NCBI GenBank assembly: GCA_012522345.1
Contig: JAAYKO010000029.1
Location: forward strand, 1-40,309
DNA length: 40,309 bases
From: Acholeplasmataceae bacterium
Lineage (GTDB): Bacteria > Bacillota_I > Bacilli_A > Acholeplasmatales > UBA5453
Direction of reading: 5' to 3'
Position numbers and translations under genes: made by a program. Below the pieces are notes generated by a model that was not told the origin of the DNA, did no database searches, and saw only the letters and a program-made list of their open reading frames with translations. Positions 7,682 through 17,325 of the stretch are shown here, in pieces (position 1 is the stretch's first letter; every line of letters begins with the position of its first letter).

Positions 7682-9700
7682 ATGAAAAAAGTAGGTGCAT
7701 TTATATTGCTTGTTTTAAGCATCTTTGTTTTAGGTGCTTGTAATGGAAAAACAGACAATAACGGAAATGGTGGCAACCAAGATCCACCTGAACAAACAGA
7801 TACTAGACCGCCGGTTTTTACTGATGCTGTCGGTGGAAAACTTTTAAATATTGAACATCTTCAAGGTGATGATTATGACTTCCTTGCAGGTATAAATGTT
7901 ATCGATGATAAAACAGAAGCTAAAGATATTGTTGTTGAAGTTGATTTAGAAGGATATGATAAAAATATTCCCGGAACTTATGAGATAACTTATACTGCAA
8001 AAGATGAGGCTGGTAATAGTTCTAATGTAACGAGAACTGTAATCGTTATTGAAACTCTTGAAGTAACACTGCCAGCGATAGTTATCGGTGAGGATATTAA
8101 TTTTAATCAAATTGAATACAATAACGAAGATGCATTTTTATCAACTTCGGCTGGCGCAAACTTTAGAAACTTTCCTGATCTAATTCAAGTGATGGAAAAA
8201 GATTTTTATCTCGATCAATTAACTGAACATAGCGATGCTTGGGGTCCCTATCCTGCTTTTGCTTGGGGAACTGTTTTAATTATTACTGAAGAAGGAGCAG
8301 TTAAGCATGCGAGATTCACTGCTGGTGTGCAAATGGAAATTGATGAAACTGGCGAGGTTACCTATGATCGGGATGAGTTGGTTTGGTTTGCTGATCATGG
8401 CGGTGGTGACTTATTTAAAGGGATTGATGAGGAGTTTTTGGATGAGTTAATTTCCGATGGAGGTTATGTTGTCTTTGGTCCTTCTGAAGGTAAAGCGCGA
8501 ATCTTTTTAAATAAAAATATTTTTTGGAGTGAGTATGCTGGTGGAGGCGGAATGTATAAAGATGCGCAAGATGTTGATGTGACAACCTTGGTTGTTCAAA
8601 TCAATCAAGAACATCATGTTAAAATTGCGAAACCTGTTCCAGTAGCGACACCAGAAATAATCGTTCAACGCCATGTTTTAAAGTGGGATCCAGTTGAAAA
8701 TGCAAGCGGTTATGATATTTATGTTGATGGTGAAAAAATTAATGAAACGTTATTTGTTGGAACTACTTTTGATCTTTTAGATGTCCTTCGAGTTCGCCCA
8801 GTTATTTATGAACTTGAAGTTGTAGCTCGTTCTGTTGATATTTATCGTTGGTCTGATTCTGCCAAGTCAAACTTAATCGAATATTTAAGACCTCATATTA
8901 GAATCCAAAGCCCAGCTGAAATATCTTATGATGATGGGCTTGTGAGCTGGGAAGCATCAGAAGGGGCAATTTTTTATGAGATTTATTTAAGGTTTGCCGG
9001 TAAAAGAATTATGGTTGGAACTACTGAAACGACTTCATTTGATCCGCAAGAAGTGAGTGAGGGTTATGAAGGAACTAACTTTTATTTTATTAAAGGTGTC
9101 GGCTCTGAGACTTATAGCGATTCAGATTATTCAAACGAACTAGCGATAACGGTTGATTTTGAGCTAGAAACATTAGAAATAGGCGCGATGTCAACTGAGG
9201 TTGCGCTAATTACAGCTGAGAACTATTTTGTAAGAAGAAACACAACCGATCAAACAAAATTACCAGGTCTATTATATAAAGTAACAGGAGTTACAGAATA
9301 TCTTGCTGCCGGTAATATCGCTCTTGAATCATATAGTTTAATTGTTGTTCTTGATAGTGATGACAAGCTTAAACTTATTAGAAGTATTTTATCTAAACAT
9401 AGTTATAGCCCAGAAAAAGGCTGGTATACAGATGATGATTATCCTAACTATGCTGATCAACTCAGCAAAATAGGTGATTACATAGTAGAAGGAGATACAA
9501 TTTTAATCGGGAAAAACGGTCTAGATATTAACTATCAAGTTGAAGGACAAACAATTGAAACTGCTGCCAGAGAGTTTTTAGCTTATCATTTTGTCAATAG
9601 TTGGGATGATTTTCCAACTGTAGCAGTTGCTCCAGATGGTTGGCGAGGAGATCTCAATGATTTTATTGAAGCCAAAGAAGTAGAATTTAACTTTTCATAA
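7682..9700 (+). CDS. Multidomain surface lipoprotein (copy 1 of a locus-specific pair)
   Basis: A 672-residue lipoprotein with lipobox LGAC (Cys20) and an Asn/Gly-rich linker. A bacterial Ig-like domain of DUF5011 type (about 42-125) contains GTYEITYTAKDEAGN. Next is a core domain of about 190 residues I do not recognise, marked by GGYVVFGPSEGKARIFLNKN. Two fibronectin-III-like segments follow (about 325-490, with WDPVENASGYDIYVDG), then a C-terminal domain (about 500-672). It should be anchored on the outer face of the membrane. The paralogue at 31770 matches it end to end. First gene after the main promoter, with AAAGGAGG eight bases before ATG. A glycan-binding or surface-display role is inferred from context; no catalytic motif is visible. 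Confidence 0.85.
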   Translation: MKKVGAFILLVLSIFVLGACNGKTDNNGNGGNQDPPEQTDTRPPVFTDAVGGKLLNIEHLQGDDYDFLAGINVIDDKTEAKDIVVEVDLEGYDKNIPGTYEITYTAKDEAGNSSNVTRTVIVIETLEVTLPAIVIGEDINFNQIEYNNEDAFLSTSAGANFRNFPDLIQVMEKDFYLDQLTEHSDAWGPYPAFAWGTVLIITEEGAVKHARFTAGVQMEIDETGEVTYDRDELVWFADHGGGDLFKGIDEEFLDELISDGGYVVFGPSEGKARIFLNKNIFWSEYAGGGGMYKDAQDVDVTTLVVQINQEHHVKIAKPVPVATPEIIVQRHVLKWDPVENASGYDIYVDGEKINETLFVGTTFDLLDVLRVRPVIYELEVVARSVDIYRWSDSAKSNLIEYLRPHIRIQSPAEISYDDGLVSWEASEGAIFYEIYLRFAGKRIMVGTTETTSFDPQEVSEGYEGTNFYFIKGVGSETYSDSDYSNELAITVDFELETLEIGAMSTEVALITAENYFVRRNTTDQTKLPGLLYKVTGVTEYLAAGNIALESYSLIVVLDSDDKLKLIRSILSKHSYSPEKGWYTDDDYPNYADQLSKIGDYIVEGDTILIGKNGLDINYQVEGQTIETAAREFLAYHFVNSWDDFPTVAVAPDGWRGDLNDFIEAKEVEFNFS

Positions 9701-9712
9701 ATAAAAAGAGGG

Positions 9713-9756
9713 GAGAAGGGATTGACTAAGTCCCTTCTCAATCCCGCTGGGAGAGG
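9713..9756 (+). promoter_or_regulatory. Intercistronic RNA hairpins with alternative pairings at the next ribosome site
   Basis: GAGAAGGGA (9713-9721) pairs perfectly with TCCCTTCTC (9731-9739). Overlapping it, GGGATTGA (9718-9725) pairs perfectly with TCAATCCC (9738-9745), so both cannot form at once. TCCC (9742-9745) can also pair with GGGA (9749-9752) inside the Shine-Dalgarno GGGAGAGG of the next gene. No T run follows, so it is not a normal terminator. It may stabilise the upstream lipoprotein message or tune translation of the downstream gene. Confidence 0.55.
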
Positions 9757-9758
9757 CG

Positions 9759-10424
9759 ATGTTTGAAAAAATAATTAACAGTAAAATCTATAATGTAATT
9801 GATAAGATTGTCAAAGTATTTTGGGTTAATATTTTAACATTTTTAGCGACTGTTTTAGGGCTTGTTTTCTTTAGTTTTGGTCCAGCCATATTGGCGGGCA
9901 CTTATACAGTAAAATTAATTTATCAAAAATATGAAGGTCCAGTATTCCCAGTTTTTTATAACGCCTTTAAAAGATTTTACAAACGAGGAACAATCATATT
10001 TTTAATATTTGTAATCTTACTTTTTGTTTTAGGATTTAATAATTACTATTTTTTTACTAAATTAGAGAAGCAATTTGATTGGTATAGCTTTATTATGTTA
10101 ATCGTTATGTTTTTCTTCTTCTCAATTAGTCTTGTTTCACTGTTTCACAGCTTGCTTCTTGCAACATGTTTTAGCCAAACAAACATTTTTGAGTTAATAA
10201 AAAATGGGATTAAATTAACTTTCGCTTTTATTTTGCGTTCACTAGTCTTTTTAATTTTATTGATGTTGTTAATTTTTATCTCGTATATCGCACCAATCTT
10301 AATCTTTTTATTGAGTTTTTTTACTTTAGTGACAATTATTGAATTTATCTTATTTCGGGCCTACGATAAAATTGAAATGTTTGATAATATTTCGAATCAA
10401 GTTGCTCAGCAATTGATTAGGTAG
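9759..10424 (+). CDS. YesL-like DUF624 membrane protein
   Basis: A 221-residue protein with an N-terminal amphipathic stretch and about five hydrophobic helices. It resembles the YesL/DUF624 family, whose genes usually sit beside carbohydrate ABC importers in Bacillota: N-terminal region, FWVNILTFLATVLGLVFFSFGPA helix and a short polar loop. The function is not established; a role in assembly or regulation of the transport system is often assumed. The ribosome site GGGAGAGG lies within the hairpin region just upstream. It ends 20 bp before the solute-binding protein gene. Confidence 0.75.
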   Translation: MFEKIINSKIYNVIDKIVKVFWVNILTFLATVLGLVFFSFGPAILAGTYTVKLIYQKYEGPVFPVFYNAFKRFYKRGTIIFLIFVILLFVLGFNNYYFFTKLEKQFDWYSFIMLIVMFFFFSISLVSLFHSLLLATCFSQTNIFELIKNGIKLTFAFILRSLVFLILLMLLIFISYIAPILIFLLSFFTLVTIIEFILFRAYDKIEMFDNISNQVAQQLIR

Positions 10425-10444
10425 ATTTTTAAGAGGAGAACATA

Positions 10445-13348
10445 ATGACAAAGTCAATTCTTAAAAAAACAATAATCAGTTCAGTTTTAATACTTTTGGT
10501 AGGAACATTGATTTGGCTAGGGGTTAAAAAAGATTCTAATCTTGAATACCAACCACTAGCTTATGCGGGTTCCGTTTTTGATGTTGCTAGTGAACAAGAT
10601 GATAGTTATCGAACGTTTTTAGCAGCAAGCGAAAAAACATTTCCTACAACCATTCATGAAGTCGATCTTCAAGATTATTCATATGAAAATGGCTTATTTG
10701 AGGAAGACATCCCAAAATATGAGAATTATCTAGACGATCAAGGCAAGAATAAAAACGGGTTATATTTACCTGAGACAGGCGACCTGACTTTCAATATTGA
10801 AGTTGCCAATGCAGGTCTTTATAATGTGAATTTAGATTATTTTAATGTCAAAGGCCGCGGTGCTTCAATAATTCGTGGAATTAAAATTAATAATGAGTAT
10901 CAATATGCAGAAGCTGAAAATATTACTTTTTTAAGATTTTGGCGTGATGAGCATTTAGTTTCTGAAGATCGTCAAAAAGGAATAAATGATCTTAGACCAC
11001 TTCAAATCGAAACTCATCTTTGGGCAAATACAGACATTTATGATCAGATGGGATATTATGATGAGGCTTATTACTTTTGGCTAGATAAAGGGGTTAATAC
11101 GATTACATTTGTTAGTCATAGAGAGCCGATTGTTATCGGTAAAATTACTTTTTATCAAGCTGAGAAGTTGCGTACCTATGAACAATACCTTAATTATTAT
11201 GATTCACTTGGAATTGAAAAAAACACAACTGATTTTCACTTTATTCAAGAGGCAGAAGAAGCATATTTAAAAAGCTCGCCAACATTAAATCCAATCGCCG
11301 AGTTTAGCACTTACAAATATAGCCCTTATGAGAGACAAGTTACAAGATATAATGCGATTGGTGGTGTGAATTGGCGTGTTCCTGGTGATGAAATAACTTG
11401 GCAAGTTGAAGTACCAGAAGCGGGGCTATATTTGCTGACTTTAACAATTATGCAAAACTTTTCTCGGGGTCAAAGTGTCAGTAGAAACTTAATGGTAAAT
11501 GGGAAAATCCCCTTTAAAGAAGCGAAAAATCTTCAATTTAAATATAAATCTGATTTACAAAACATTACACTTAAAAATGCTGAAAACCTCTATCTTTATT
11601 TGGAGTCAGGTCCTAATACAATCAGTTTTAAATCAACTATAGGAATGTATGGAAGCGTTGTTCAACAAGTCAATAATGAAATTAAAAAGATGCGCGTTTT
11701 ATATCGGGAGGTTGTTACAAGAACAGGTTTGAATCCTGATCCGATTCAAGATTATTTATTGGCCAGAAACATCGAAGACTTAAATGAAAGATTGGAAAAC
11801 ATTTATGAAAGTTTTAAAGACATCCGACAAGAGGTTATTGAACTGTCACACGGAAGAAACAGCTTAGTTTCAGTCTTTGACAGAATTAATTACCAAATTA
11901 GTAAGTTTATTAAGGATGAGAAGAATATTCAAAATGGGTTGCGTGAATGGGAACAAAACATCTCTAATTTAGGTTCTTGGGTAATCGGTATTTCTGAGCA
12001 GCCACTAGCGATAGATAAATTGATTGTTCATGGAGCAGGTTATCAACCCAAACGGGTTTCAACTAATTTCTTCGAACGTCTATGGCATCAAATAATTTTA
12101 TTTTTCGAATCATTTAAAAACACAGGTGATTTTGGCAGCTCAGTCAAAGTTGCTGGTCCAACTATTGAAGTTTGGATTGGCACAGGAAGAGATCAAGCAA
12201 CAATCATCCGCCAATTAATCGATGATTCTTTTGTGACTCAAAAAGGAGTTAATGTCCGGCTTAAAATGGTTAACCTGTCGGTCTTATTATCAGCTACTTT
12301 ATCTGGCAATGGACCAGATATCGCAATCGGAGTTGACCAGAAACTACCTGTTAACTGGGGAATTAGAAATGCGATTTTAGATTTAAGTCAGTTTGCTGAT
12401 TTCCCTGAAGTCGCGACAAGATTTAGTAATAGCGCTTTAGCTCCTTTACAATATGATGGAAAAACATATGCTTTACCAGATACAGAAGATTTTTTAGTGA
12501 TGTTTTATCGGGAGGATATTTTAGCCGAAATTGGTGTTGAAAAATTGCCAAAGACATGGGATGAGATTATTGATATTTCTCCAGCTCTTCAAAAACAACA
12601 TTTTGATTTCTATATTCCCCTCGCTCAAGGAGCCTTAAGTCCGGTGCTTCATTCAATGATAGTTCAGCAAGGAGGAAATCTCTACTTAGATAATGGTGCT
12701 AGATCAGGCCTTTTGGAACAAGAAAGTTTAAATGCCTTTATTGAGTTTTCAAGATTTTTTACTGATTATGGTTTTGTTCTTCAGGCTAACTTTATTAACC
12801 GCTTTCGAAGCGGTGAGATGCCGATTGGAATCTCAAACTTTACAACTTATAACTCTTTGGCTGTTTTTGCGCCCGAGATCAATGGTCAATGGGACTATGG
12901 ACTGTTTCCTGGAACTTATGATAGCGAAGGAGTGTTACACAATCAAACTACATCAAATGTATCTTCAACAGTCATCTTAAAACATACTAAGCACCCTGAA
13001 GCTTCTTGGGAATTTGTTAAGTGGTGGTTAGATGCAGATACACAAGTTGCATATGCTAGAGGTATGGAAGCAATCCTCGGTGCTGCAGCGCGTTACCCTA
13101 CTGCAAACCTCGAGGCTTTTAAAAATCTTCCTTGGCCAGCAAAAGATTATTTATTATTGAAAACGCAAAGAGAAAATGCGGTAGGAATTCCAACAGTTCC
13201 AGGGGATTATATTGTCGGTCGTTACATCGATAATGCCTTTAGACAAACACTTAATGAACAGGTTTTACCGCAAGATAGTATTCATCGATATCATTTAATG
13301 ATCAATGAAGAACTAGCTAGAAAACGAAAAGAGTTGGGTTTAGAATGA
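10445..13348 (+). CDS. Membrane-anchored giant solute-binding protein with N-terminal beta-sandwich modules
   Basis: A 967-residue protein, more than twice the usual solute-binding protein length. It has no lipobox; residues 9-27 form a single N-terminal membrane anchor. Two related beta-rich modules follow (about 95-230 and 310-420), each with an E-V-x-x-AGLY motif (FNIEVANAGLYNVNL; WQVEVPEAGLYLLTL), resembling carbohydrate-binding sandwiches. A helical linker comes next, then a family-1 extracellular solute-binding domain from about 575 to the end (GNGPDIAIGVD, ALPDTEDFLVMFYREDIL, PKTWDEIIDISPALQ). It should capture glycan fragments for the permeases encoded immediately downstream. ATG with AAGAGGAG upstream; its TGA stop overlaps the next ATG by four bases (ATGA), showing coupling. 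Confidence 0.88.
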   Translation: MTKSILKKTIISSVLILLVGTLIWLGVKKDSNLEYQPLAYAGSVFDVASEQDDSYRTFLAASEKTFPTTIHEVDLQDYSYENGLFEEDIPKYENYLDDQGKNKNGLYLPETGDLTFNIEVANAGLYNVNLDYFNVKGRGASIIRGIKINNEYQYAEAENITFLRFWRDEHLVSEDRQKGINDLRPLQIETHLWANTDIYDQMGYYDEAYYFWLDKGVNTITFVSHREPIVIGKITFYQAEKLRTYEQYLNYYDSLGIEKNTTDFHFIQEAEEAYLKSSPTLNPIAEFSTYKYSPYERQVTRYNAIGGVNWRVPGDEITWQVEVPEAGLYLLTLTIMQNFSRGQSVSRNLMVNGKIPFKEAKNLQFKYKSDLQNITLKNAENLYLYLESGPNTISFKSTIGMYGSVVQQVNNEIKKMRVLYREVVTRTGLNPDPIQDYLLARNIEDLNERLENIYESFKDIRQEVIELSHGRNSLVSVFDRINYQISKFIKDEKNIQNGLREWEQNISNLGSWVIGISEQPLAIDKLIVHGAGYQPKRVSTNFFERLWHQIILFFESFKNTGDFGSSVKVAGPTIEVWIGTGRDQATIIRQLIDDSFVTQKGVNVRLKMVNLSVLLSATLSGNGPDIAIGVDQKLPVNWGIRNAILDLSQFADFPEVATRFSNSALAPLQYDGKTYALPDTEDFLVMFYREDILAEIGVEKLPKTWDEIIDISPALQKQHFDFYIPLAQGALSPVLHSMIVQQGGNLYLDNGARSGLLEQESLNAFIEFSRFFTDYGFVLQANFINRFRSGEMPIGISNFTTYNSLAVFAPEINGQWDYGLFPGTYDSEGVLHNQTTSNVSSTVILKHTKHPEASWEFVKWWLDADTQVAYARGMEAILGAAARYPTANLEAFKNLPWPAKDYLLLKTQRENAVGIPTVPGDYIVGRYIDNAFRQTLNEQVLPQDSIHRYHLMINEELARKRKELGLE

Positions 13349-14271
13349 TTGAATTGTCAAGAAAAGAGAAACGCAAAAACTTATTTAAAGAGATTAAAAG
13401 AAACAAGACATTTTATTTCATGATGGCACCTTTTTTAGTAGTGTTTTTCATCTTTACGGTGCTCCCAGTTATCATGTCAATGTTTTTAAGTTTTACTTCC
13501 TATGATATGTTAAATCCACCAAAATTTATCTTCTTGGATAATTATATTAATTTACTTGTCCATGATGATATCTTTATGATTGCCTTAAGAAACACTTTTA
13601 TTCTGGCAATTATTGTTGGCCCAATCTCTTATTTTGCTTCCTTTATTTTTGCCTGGCTAATCAATGAATTACCACCAAAAATTAAATGGCTGATGACAGT
13701 GGTTTTTTATGCACCGTCAATTTCAGGTAGTGTTTATTTGTTATGGCAATTAATTTTTGCTGGTGATATGTATGGTTATTTAAACTCGTTTTTATTGAGA
13801 CTAAGAATTATTGAAGCCCCAATTTTATGGTTGCAAACACCGAAATATGCGCTAGTAATTATTATAATAGTTCAACTTTGGCTTAGCTTAGGTGTCAGTT
13901 TTTTGTCATTTATTGCCGGACTCCAAACTGTGGATAAAACACTTTATGAAGCCGCAGCAATCGACGGGATTAGAAACCGCTGGCAAGAATTATGGCATGT
14001 TACTTTACCGCAAATGAAATCACAATTGATGTTTGGAGCTTTAATCCAAATTACAAGTTCCTTCAGTATAGGTGCAATTTCAGTAGGCCTTCTAGGCTTT
14101 CCATCTGTTGAATACTCGGGGCATACGATAATAACTCACTTGCTCGATTTTGGTGCTGGTTCGCAAAGAATGGAATTAGGTTATGCGAGCGCAATCGCAA
14201 CGATGTTATTTTTAATTATGATGGTTGCTAATATTGCAGTTCAAAAAATTATTAGAAGGGTGGGAACATAA
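13345..14271 (+). CDS. Carbohydrate ABC transporter permease (MalF/UgpA type)
   Basis: A 308-residue inner-membrane permease with six predicted helices. The cytoplasmic EAA loop is YEAAAIDGIRNRWQELWHVTLP near residues 198-219, which docks the ATPase. The start MMAPFLVVFFIFTVLPVIMSM is typical of the MalF/UgpA/LacF class. It overlaps the giant solute-binding protein gene by four bases and is followed one base after its stop by its MalG-type partner. No ATPase gene is nearby, so a shared MsmX/MsmK-like ATPase encoded elsewhere is expected. Confidence 0.93.
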   Translation: MIELSRKEKRKNLFKEIKRNKTFYFMMAPFLVVFFIFTVLPVIMSMFLSFTSYDMLNPPKFIFLDNYINLLVHDDIFMIALRNTFILAIIVGPISYFASFIFAWLINELPPKIKWLMTVVFYAPSISGSVYLLWQLIFAGDMYGYLNSFLLRLRIIEAPILWLQTPKYALVIIIIVQLWLSLGVSFLSFIAGLQTVDKTLYEAAAIDGIRNRWQELWHVTLPQMKSQLMFGALIQITSSFSIGAISVGLLGFPSVEYSGHTIITHLLDFGAGSQRMELGYASAIATMLFLIMMVANIAVQKIIRRVGT

Positions 14272-14272
14272 A

Positions 14273-15202
14273 ATGATTACTACCCATAAAAATCCGCAAA
14301 CATTGGGTGAACTCAAGCTGCAATTAGTTAAAGAAAAGCGGCTAAAAAAACGTTCGAAACGCAAAAAAAGACTCTCTAGATCATGGCAAGGCGATCTCGT
14401 ACTATCACTTGTTTTAATCGCCTTTGGTCTTTTTAGTGCTTATCCATTAGTCTTTACAATTGCTAACTCCTTAAAGCCATTAGATGAAATATTTATTTTT
14501 CCACCTAAGCTTTTTCCAAGAAATGTAACCTTTGATAATTTTAATGATTTATTTAATTTAATTGGTAATACAAGAATCCCCATTACAAAATATCTTTTTA
14601 ACACAATTTTTATCGCTATTATTGGTGTCGCTGGCCATGTTATTTTAGCGATGATGGCGGCATATCCTTTAGCCAAACATAAATTTCCAGGGCGGACAAT
14701 AATCAATCAGATGATTGTTTACTCTTTGATGTTTTCAGCTCTTGTTACAGCTATTCCACACTACTTGATTATTAGTTGGTTAAATTTAATTGATACAGTT
14801 TGGGCAGTTATTATTCCTTCTTGGGGCTTTACTTTGGGTCTGTTTTTAATGCGTCAATTTATGACAACAATCCCAACAGAGCTGTTGGATGCTGCAAAAA
14901 TTGATGGTGCTGGCGAGATGAGAATTTTATTTCAAATTGTTTTACCACTTGTAAAGCCTGCTTGGTTAACAGTGATAATTTTACTTTTCCAACAATTGTG
15001 GTCAACAGATGGTGGTTCCTTTATTTTTACAGAAAACTTAAAGCCATTTAGTTATGCCCTTCAACAAATCGTTGCGGGCGGTATTGCCCGAACTGGAACA
15101 GCAGCAGCGGTTGGGGTTATTATGCTTATTGTCCCAATAACGGTCTTTATTTTAAGTCAGACCAGAATTATTGATACAATGGCTCACTCCGGATTGAAAT
15201 AG
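14273..15202 (+). CDS. Carbohydrate ABC transporter permease (MalG/UgpE type)
   Basis: A 309-residue permease with a basic 40-residue N-terminus (KRLKKRSKRKKR), six hydrophobic helices and the EAA loop LLDAAKIDGAGEMRILFQIVLP. The open frame extends back to 14225 inside the previous gene, but ATG at 14273 is used because AGGGTGGG lies about nine bases before it and it directly follows the upstream stop. It pairs with the MalF-type permease at 13345 to form the channel fed by the 967-residue binding protein. Confidence 0.92.
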   Translation: MITTHKNPQTLGELKLQLVKEKRLKKRSKRKKRLSRSWQGDLVLSLVLIAFGLFSAYPLVFTIANSLKPLDEIFIFPPKLFPRNVTFDNFNDLFNLIGNTRIPITKYLFNTIFIAIIGVAGHVILAMMAAYPLAKHKFPGRTIINQMIVYSLMFSALVTAIPHYLIISWLNLIDTVWAVIIPSWGFTLGLFLMRQFMTTIPTELLDAAKIDGAGEMRILFQIVLPLVKPAWLTVIILLFQQLWSTDGGSFIFTENLKPFSYALQQIVAGGIARTGTAAAVGVIMLIVPITVFILSQTRIIDTMAHSGLK

Positions 15203-15211
15203 GTGAATGCG

Positions 15212-16654
15212 ATGAGAAAAAAACTATTTGTTAGTCTAGTTTTGTTACTTTTTACAACAGCACTATTTTCAGTAAAATTAAATGCTGAATATAACTATTC
15301 ACCTTGGATAGAGGCGATTGAATCCGCCCACAGCATGTCAATAACAAAAATAGTTGATAATGTAAATATTGAAGATTCTAGCGGTAATAAACCAGTAGTA
15401 ACTTTAGATGGTCTCTATGATTCGCATGTCTATGAAGACTTACTTTATGTTTCTGATTCTAAACAAAATAAAGTCTATGTTTTTAATAGTGACTTGGAAT
15501 ATCTTGAATCTTACCCAAAGGAGACAGACTCAGCAACTTTAGATGGACCGCTCGGAGTGTTTGTGGCGAATAATAAATTATATGTTGCTGATTCTAAAAA
15601 TTATCGAATTGCAATCTTTGATTTAACAACTAAAATGCTGATTCAAGAAATCAAAGATCCAGCTGATGATATCTTTTTAAAAATTAGATTTACTCCGCAA
15701 CGCTTAGTTGTCGACCGTTCAGGGAGAATTTTAGTAGTCGCCCAAAACGTCTTTGAAGGGATTATGGAATTTGATAGTTCAGGTAATTTTACGAGATTTT
15801 ATGGAACGAATGTTATTCAAATGGGAGTGCTTGAAGCGCTAATATACCGGCTTTCAACTAAAAAGCAAAAAGAAAAGATGGCGCTTAAACTTCAACCTTC
15901 ATTTACTAGTATTGATATCGATGAGTTTGGTTATATTTATACAGTTTCACGTGCCGATAGCAACAACCCCGTTAAAAAGTTAAACTTTAAGGGTAATGAT
16001 ATCTTAATTAAAAACGGCTATATCAATGTCATTGGTGATGCTGTTTATGCGAGAAGTGACCGTTATGTCGCCCCAGGTCCTAGTACTTTAAGTGATATTA
16101 CTGTCAATAACGATAATAATCGTTTTAGCATTTTAGATGCTAAGCGGGCAAGAATATTTACTTATGATATCGAAGGTCATCTCCTCTACATTTTTGGTGA
16201 AAAAGGTTCCCAAAATGATAAACTTCAAAGCCCGACAAGTATTACTTATTTTGACGAGAAAGTGATCGTTACCGATAATACAACAAAAAGCATTTATGTT
16301 TATGAACCAACAAAGTTCGGCTTGCTAATCAATCAAGCAACTCAAGCTTATTATCAAATGGATTATGATGCCTCTAAAACTTTTTGGAATGAAGTCGTCA
16401 GTGAAAACTCAAACTACTTTTTAGCATATGCAGGTATCGGTAAAACAAATTTAAGAAATCATGAATATCAAGAGGCAATAGAAAATCTTAAATTAGGTCA
16501 TGATTATTTTAATTATTCAAAAGCTTATAAAGAATATCGCACGCAACAAATGAAAAAGGTCCTACCTTATTTAATTGTTGGCGCACTAGGCTTATTAACA
16601 TTTATTGTCTATAAATCGATTAGACAAGCTGTTAAAAGAGATGAGGATGAGTGA
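15212..16654 (+). CDS. Exported NHL-repeat protein with C-terminal TPR and membrane helix
   Basis: A 480-residue protein with a signal peptide (about 1-25) and a beta-propeller of NHL-type repeats over about 50-380. Repeat cores include LYVADSKNYRIAIFD, RLVVDRSGRILVVA and FSILDAKRARIFTYD. After these come TPR-like helices (about 385-450), a transmembrane helix (about 454-472) and a charged cytoplasmic tail. It is probably an extracytoplasmic scaffold or sensor facing the transporter; no enzyme motif is visible. The frame is open back to GTG 15203, but ATG 15212 follows AGGTGA by five bases. That AGGTGA contains part of the preceding TAG stop, so translation is coupled. Confidence 0.75.
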   Translation: MRKKLFVSLVLLLFTTALFSVKLNAEYNYSPWIEAIESAHSMSITKIVDNVNIEDSSGNKPVVTLDGLYDSHVYEDLLYVSDSKQNKVYVFNSDLEYLESYPKETDSATLDGPLGVFVANNKLYVADSKNYRIAIFDLTTKMLIQEIKDPADDIFLKIRFTPQRLVVDRSGRILVVAQNVFEGIMEFDSSGNFTRFYGTNVIQMGVLEALIYRLSTKKQKEKMALKLQPSFTSIDIDEFGYIYTVSRADSNNPVKKLNFKGNDILIKNGYINVIGDAVYARSDRYVAPGPSTLSDITVNNDNNRFSILDAKRARIFTYDIEGHLLYIFGEKGSQNDKLQSPTSITYFDEKVIVTDNTTKSIYVYEPTKFGLLINQATQAYYQMDYDASKTFWNEVVSENSNYFLAYAGIGKTNLRNHEYQEAIENLKLGHDYFNYSKAYKEYRTQQMKKVLPYLIVGALGLLTFIVYKSIRQAVKRDEDE

Positions 16655-16659
16655 TAGTT

Positions 16660-17316
16660 ATGGAAAACGGATTTAAGCAAAAACTTAAAACTGGACTTTA
16701 TGATCTCTTTGTTTTTCCACTTTATATTTTGACACATCCAGTTAAAGGTTTTGAAGAATTAAAATATGAGAAAAAAGGCAAAATTTATGTCGCAATAGTT
16801 TATTTTATTTTGATGATTGTCGCAACTATCTTAGTTCAGACAACATCTGGCTTTTTAATCAGCCCATTAAAGGATTTAGATTTCAATATTTTTAAAACTG
16901 CACTTTTAGTTATTGTTCCGATTGTACTTGCGGTTATCGGTAATTGGTCTGTGACATCACTTTTAGATGGTAAAGGAAAAATTAAAGAAATCTTCATGGT
17001 GATTTGTTATGGTTTAATTCCTTATATATTATTAATTATTCCTTTAACTTTTTTAAGCAACTATCTGACTTTAGATGAGGTAACTTTTTATAATACTTTT
17101 GTTGGAATCGCAGTCTTTTTAGCAGCGTATATGATTTTCATGGGTCTTTTAGTCATTCATGAATATGGTTTAGGAAAAACAATCTTAACAATTATCTTTA
17201 CTGTGGTTGCGATTGCAGTAATTGTCTTTATTGGAATTTTATTTATGACTTTAATCCAACGTGCATATGATTTTGTCTGCTCTGTTTATCAGGAAATTAT
17301 TTTAAGGATTAGTTAG
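16660..17316 (+). CDS. Yip1-family-like integral membrane protein
   Basis: A 218-residue protein with a short N-terminal cytosolic part containing YILTHPVKGFEELKYEKKGK. That is typical of bacterial Yip1/YIP1-like proteins linked to carbohydrate ABC operons. Five hydrophobic helices follow. The function is unknown. Two starts are possible: GTG 16651 and ATG 16660. I prefer the ATG, whose spacing from GAGTGA (containing the upstream stop) mirrors the pattern seen at three neighbouring genes. Confidence 0.7.
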   Translation: MENGFKQKLKTGLYDLFVFPLYILTHPVKGFEELKYEKKGKIYVAIVYFILMIVATILVQTTSGFLISPLKDLDFNIFKTALLVIVPIVLAVIGNWSVTSLLDGKGKIKEIFMVICYGLIPYILLIIPLTFLSNYLTLDEVTFYNTFVGIAVFLAAYMIFMGLLVIHEYGLGKTILTIIFTVVAIAVIVFIGILFMTLIQRAYDFVCSVYQEIILRIS

Positions 17317-17325
17317 GTGAACAAG

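Noticed and set aside
9713-9745. Intrinsic terminator after the first lipoprotein gene
   Set aside because: The stem is strong but no T run follows, and the next genes clearly belong to the same operon; kept as a hairpin element instead.
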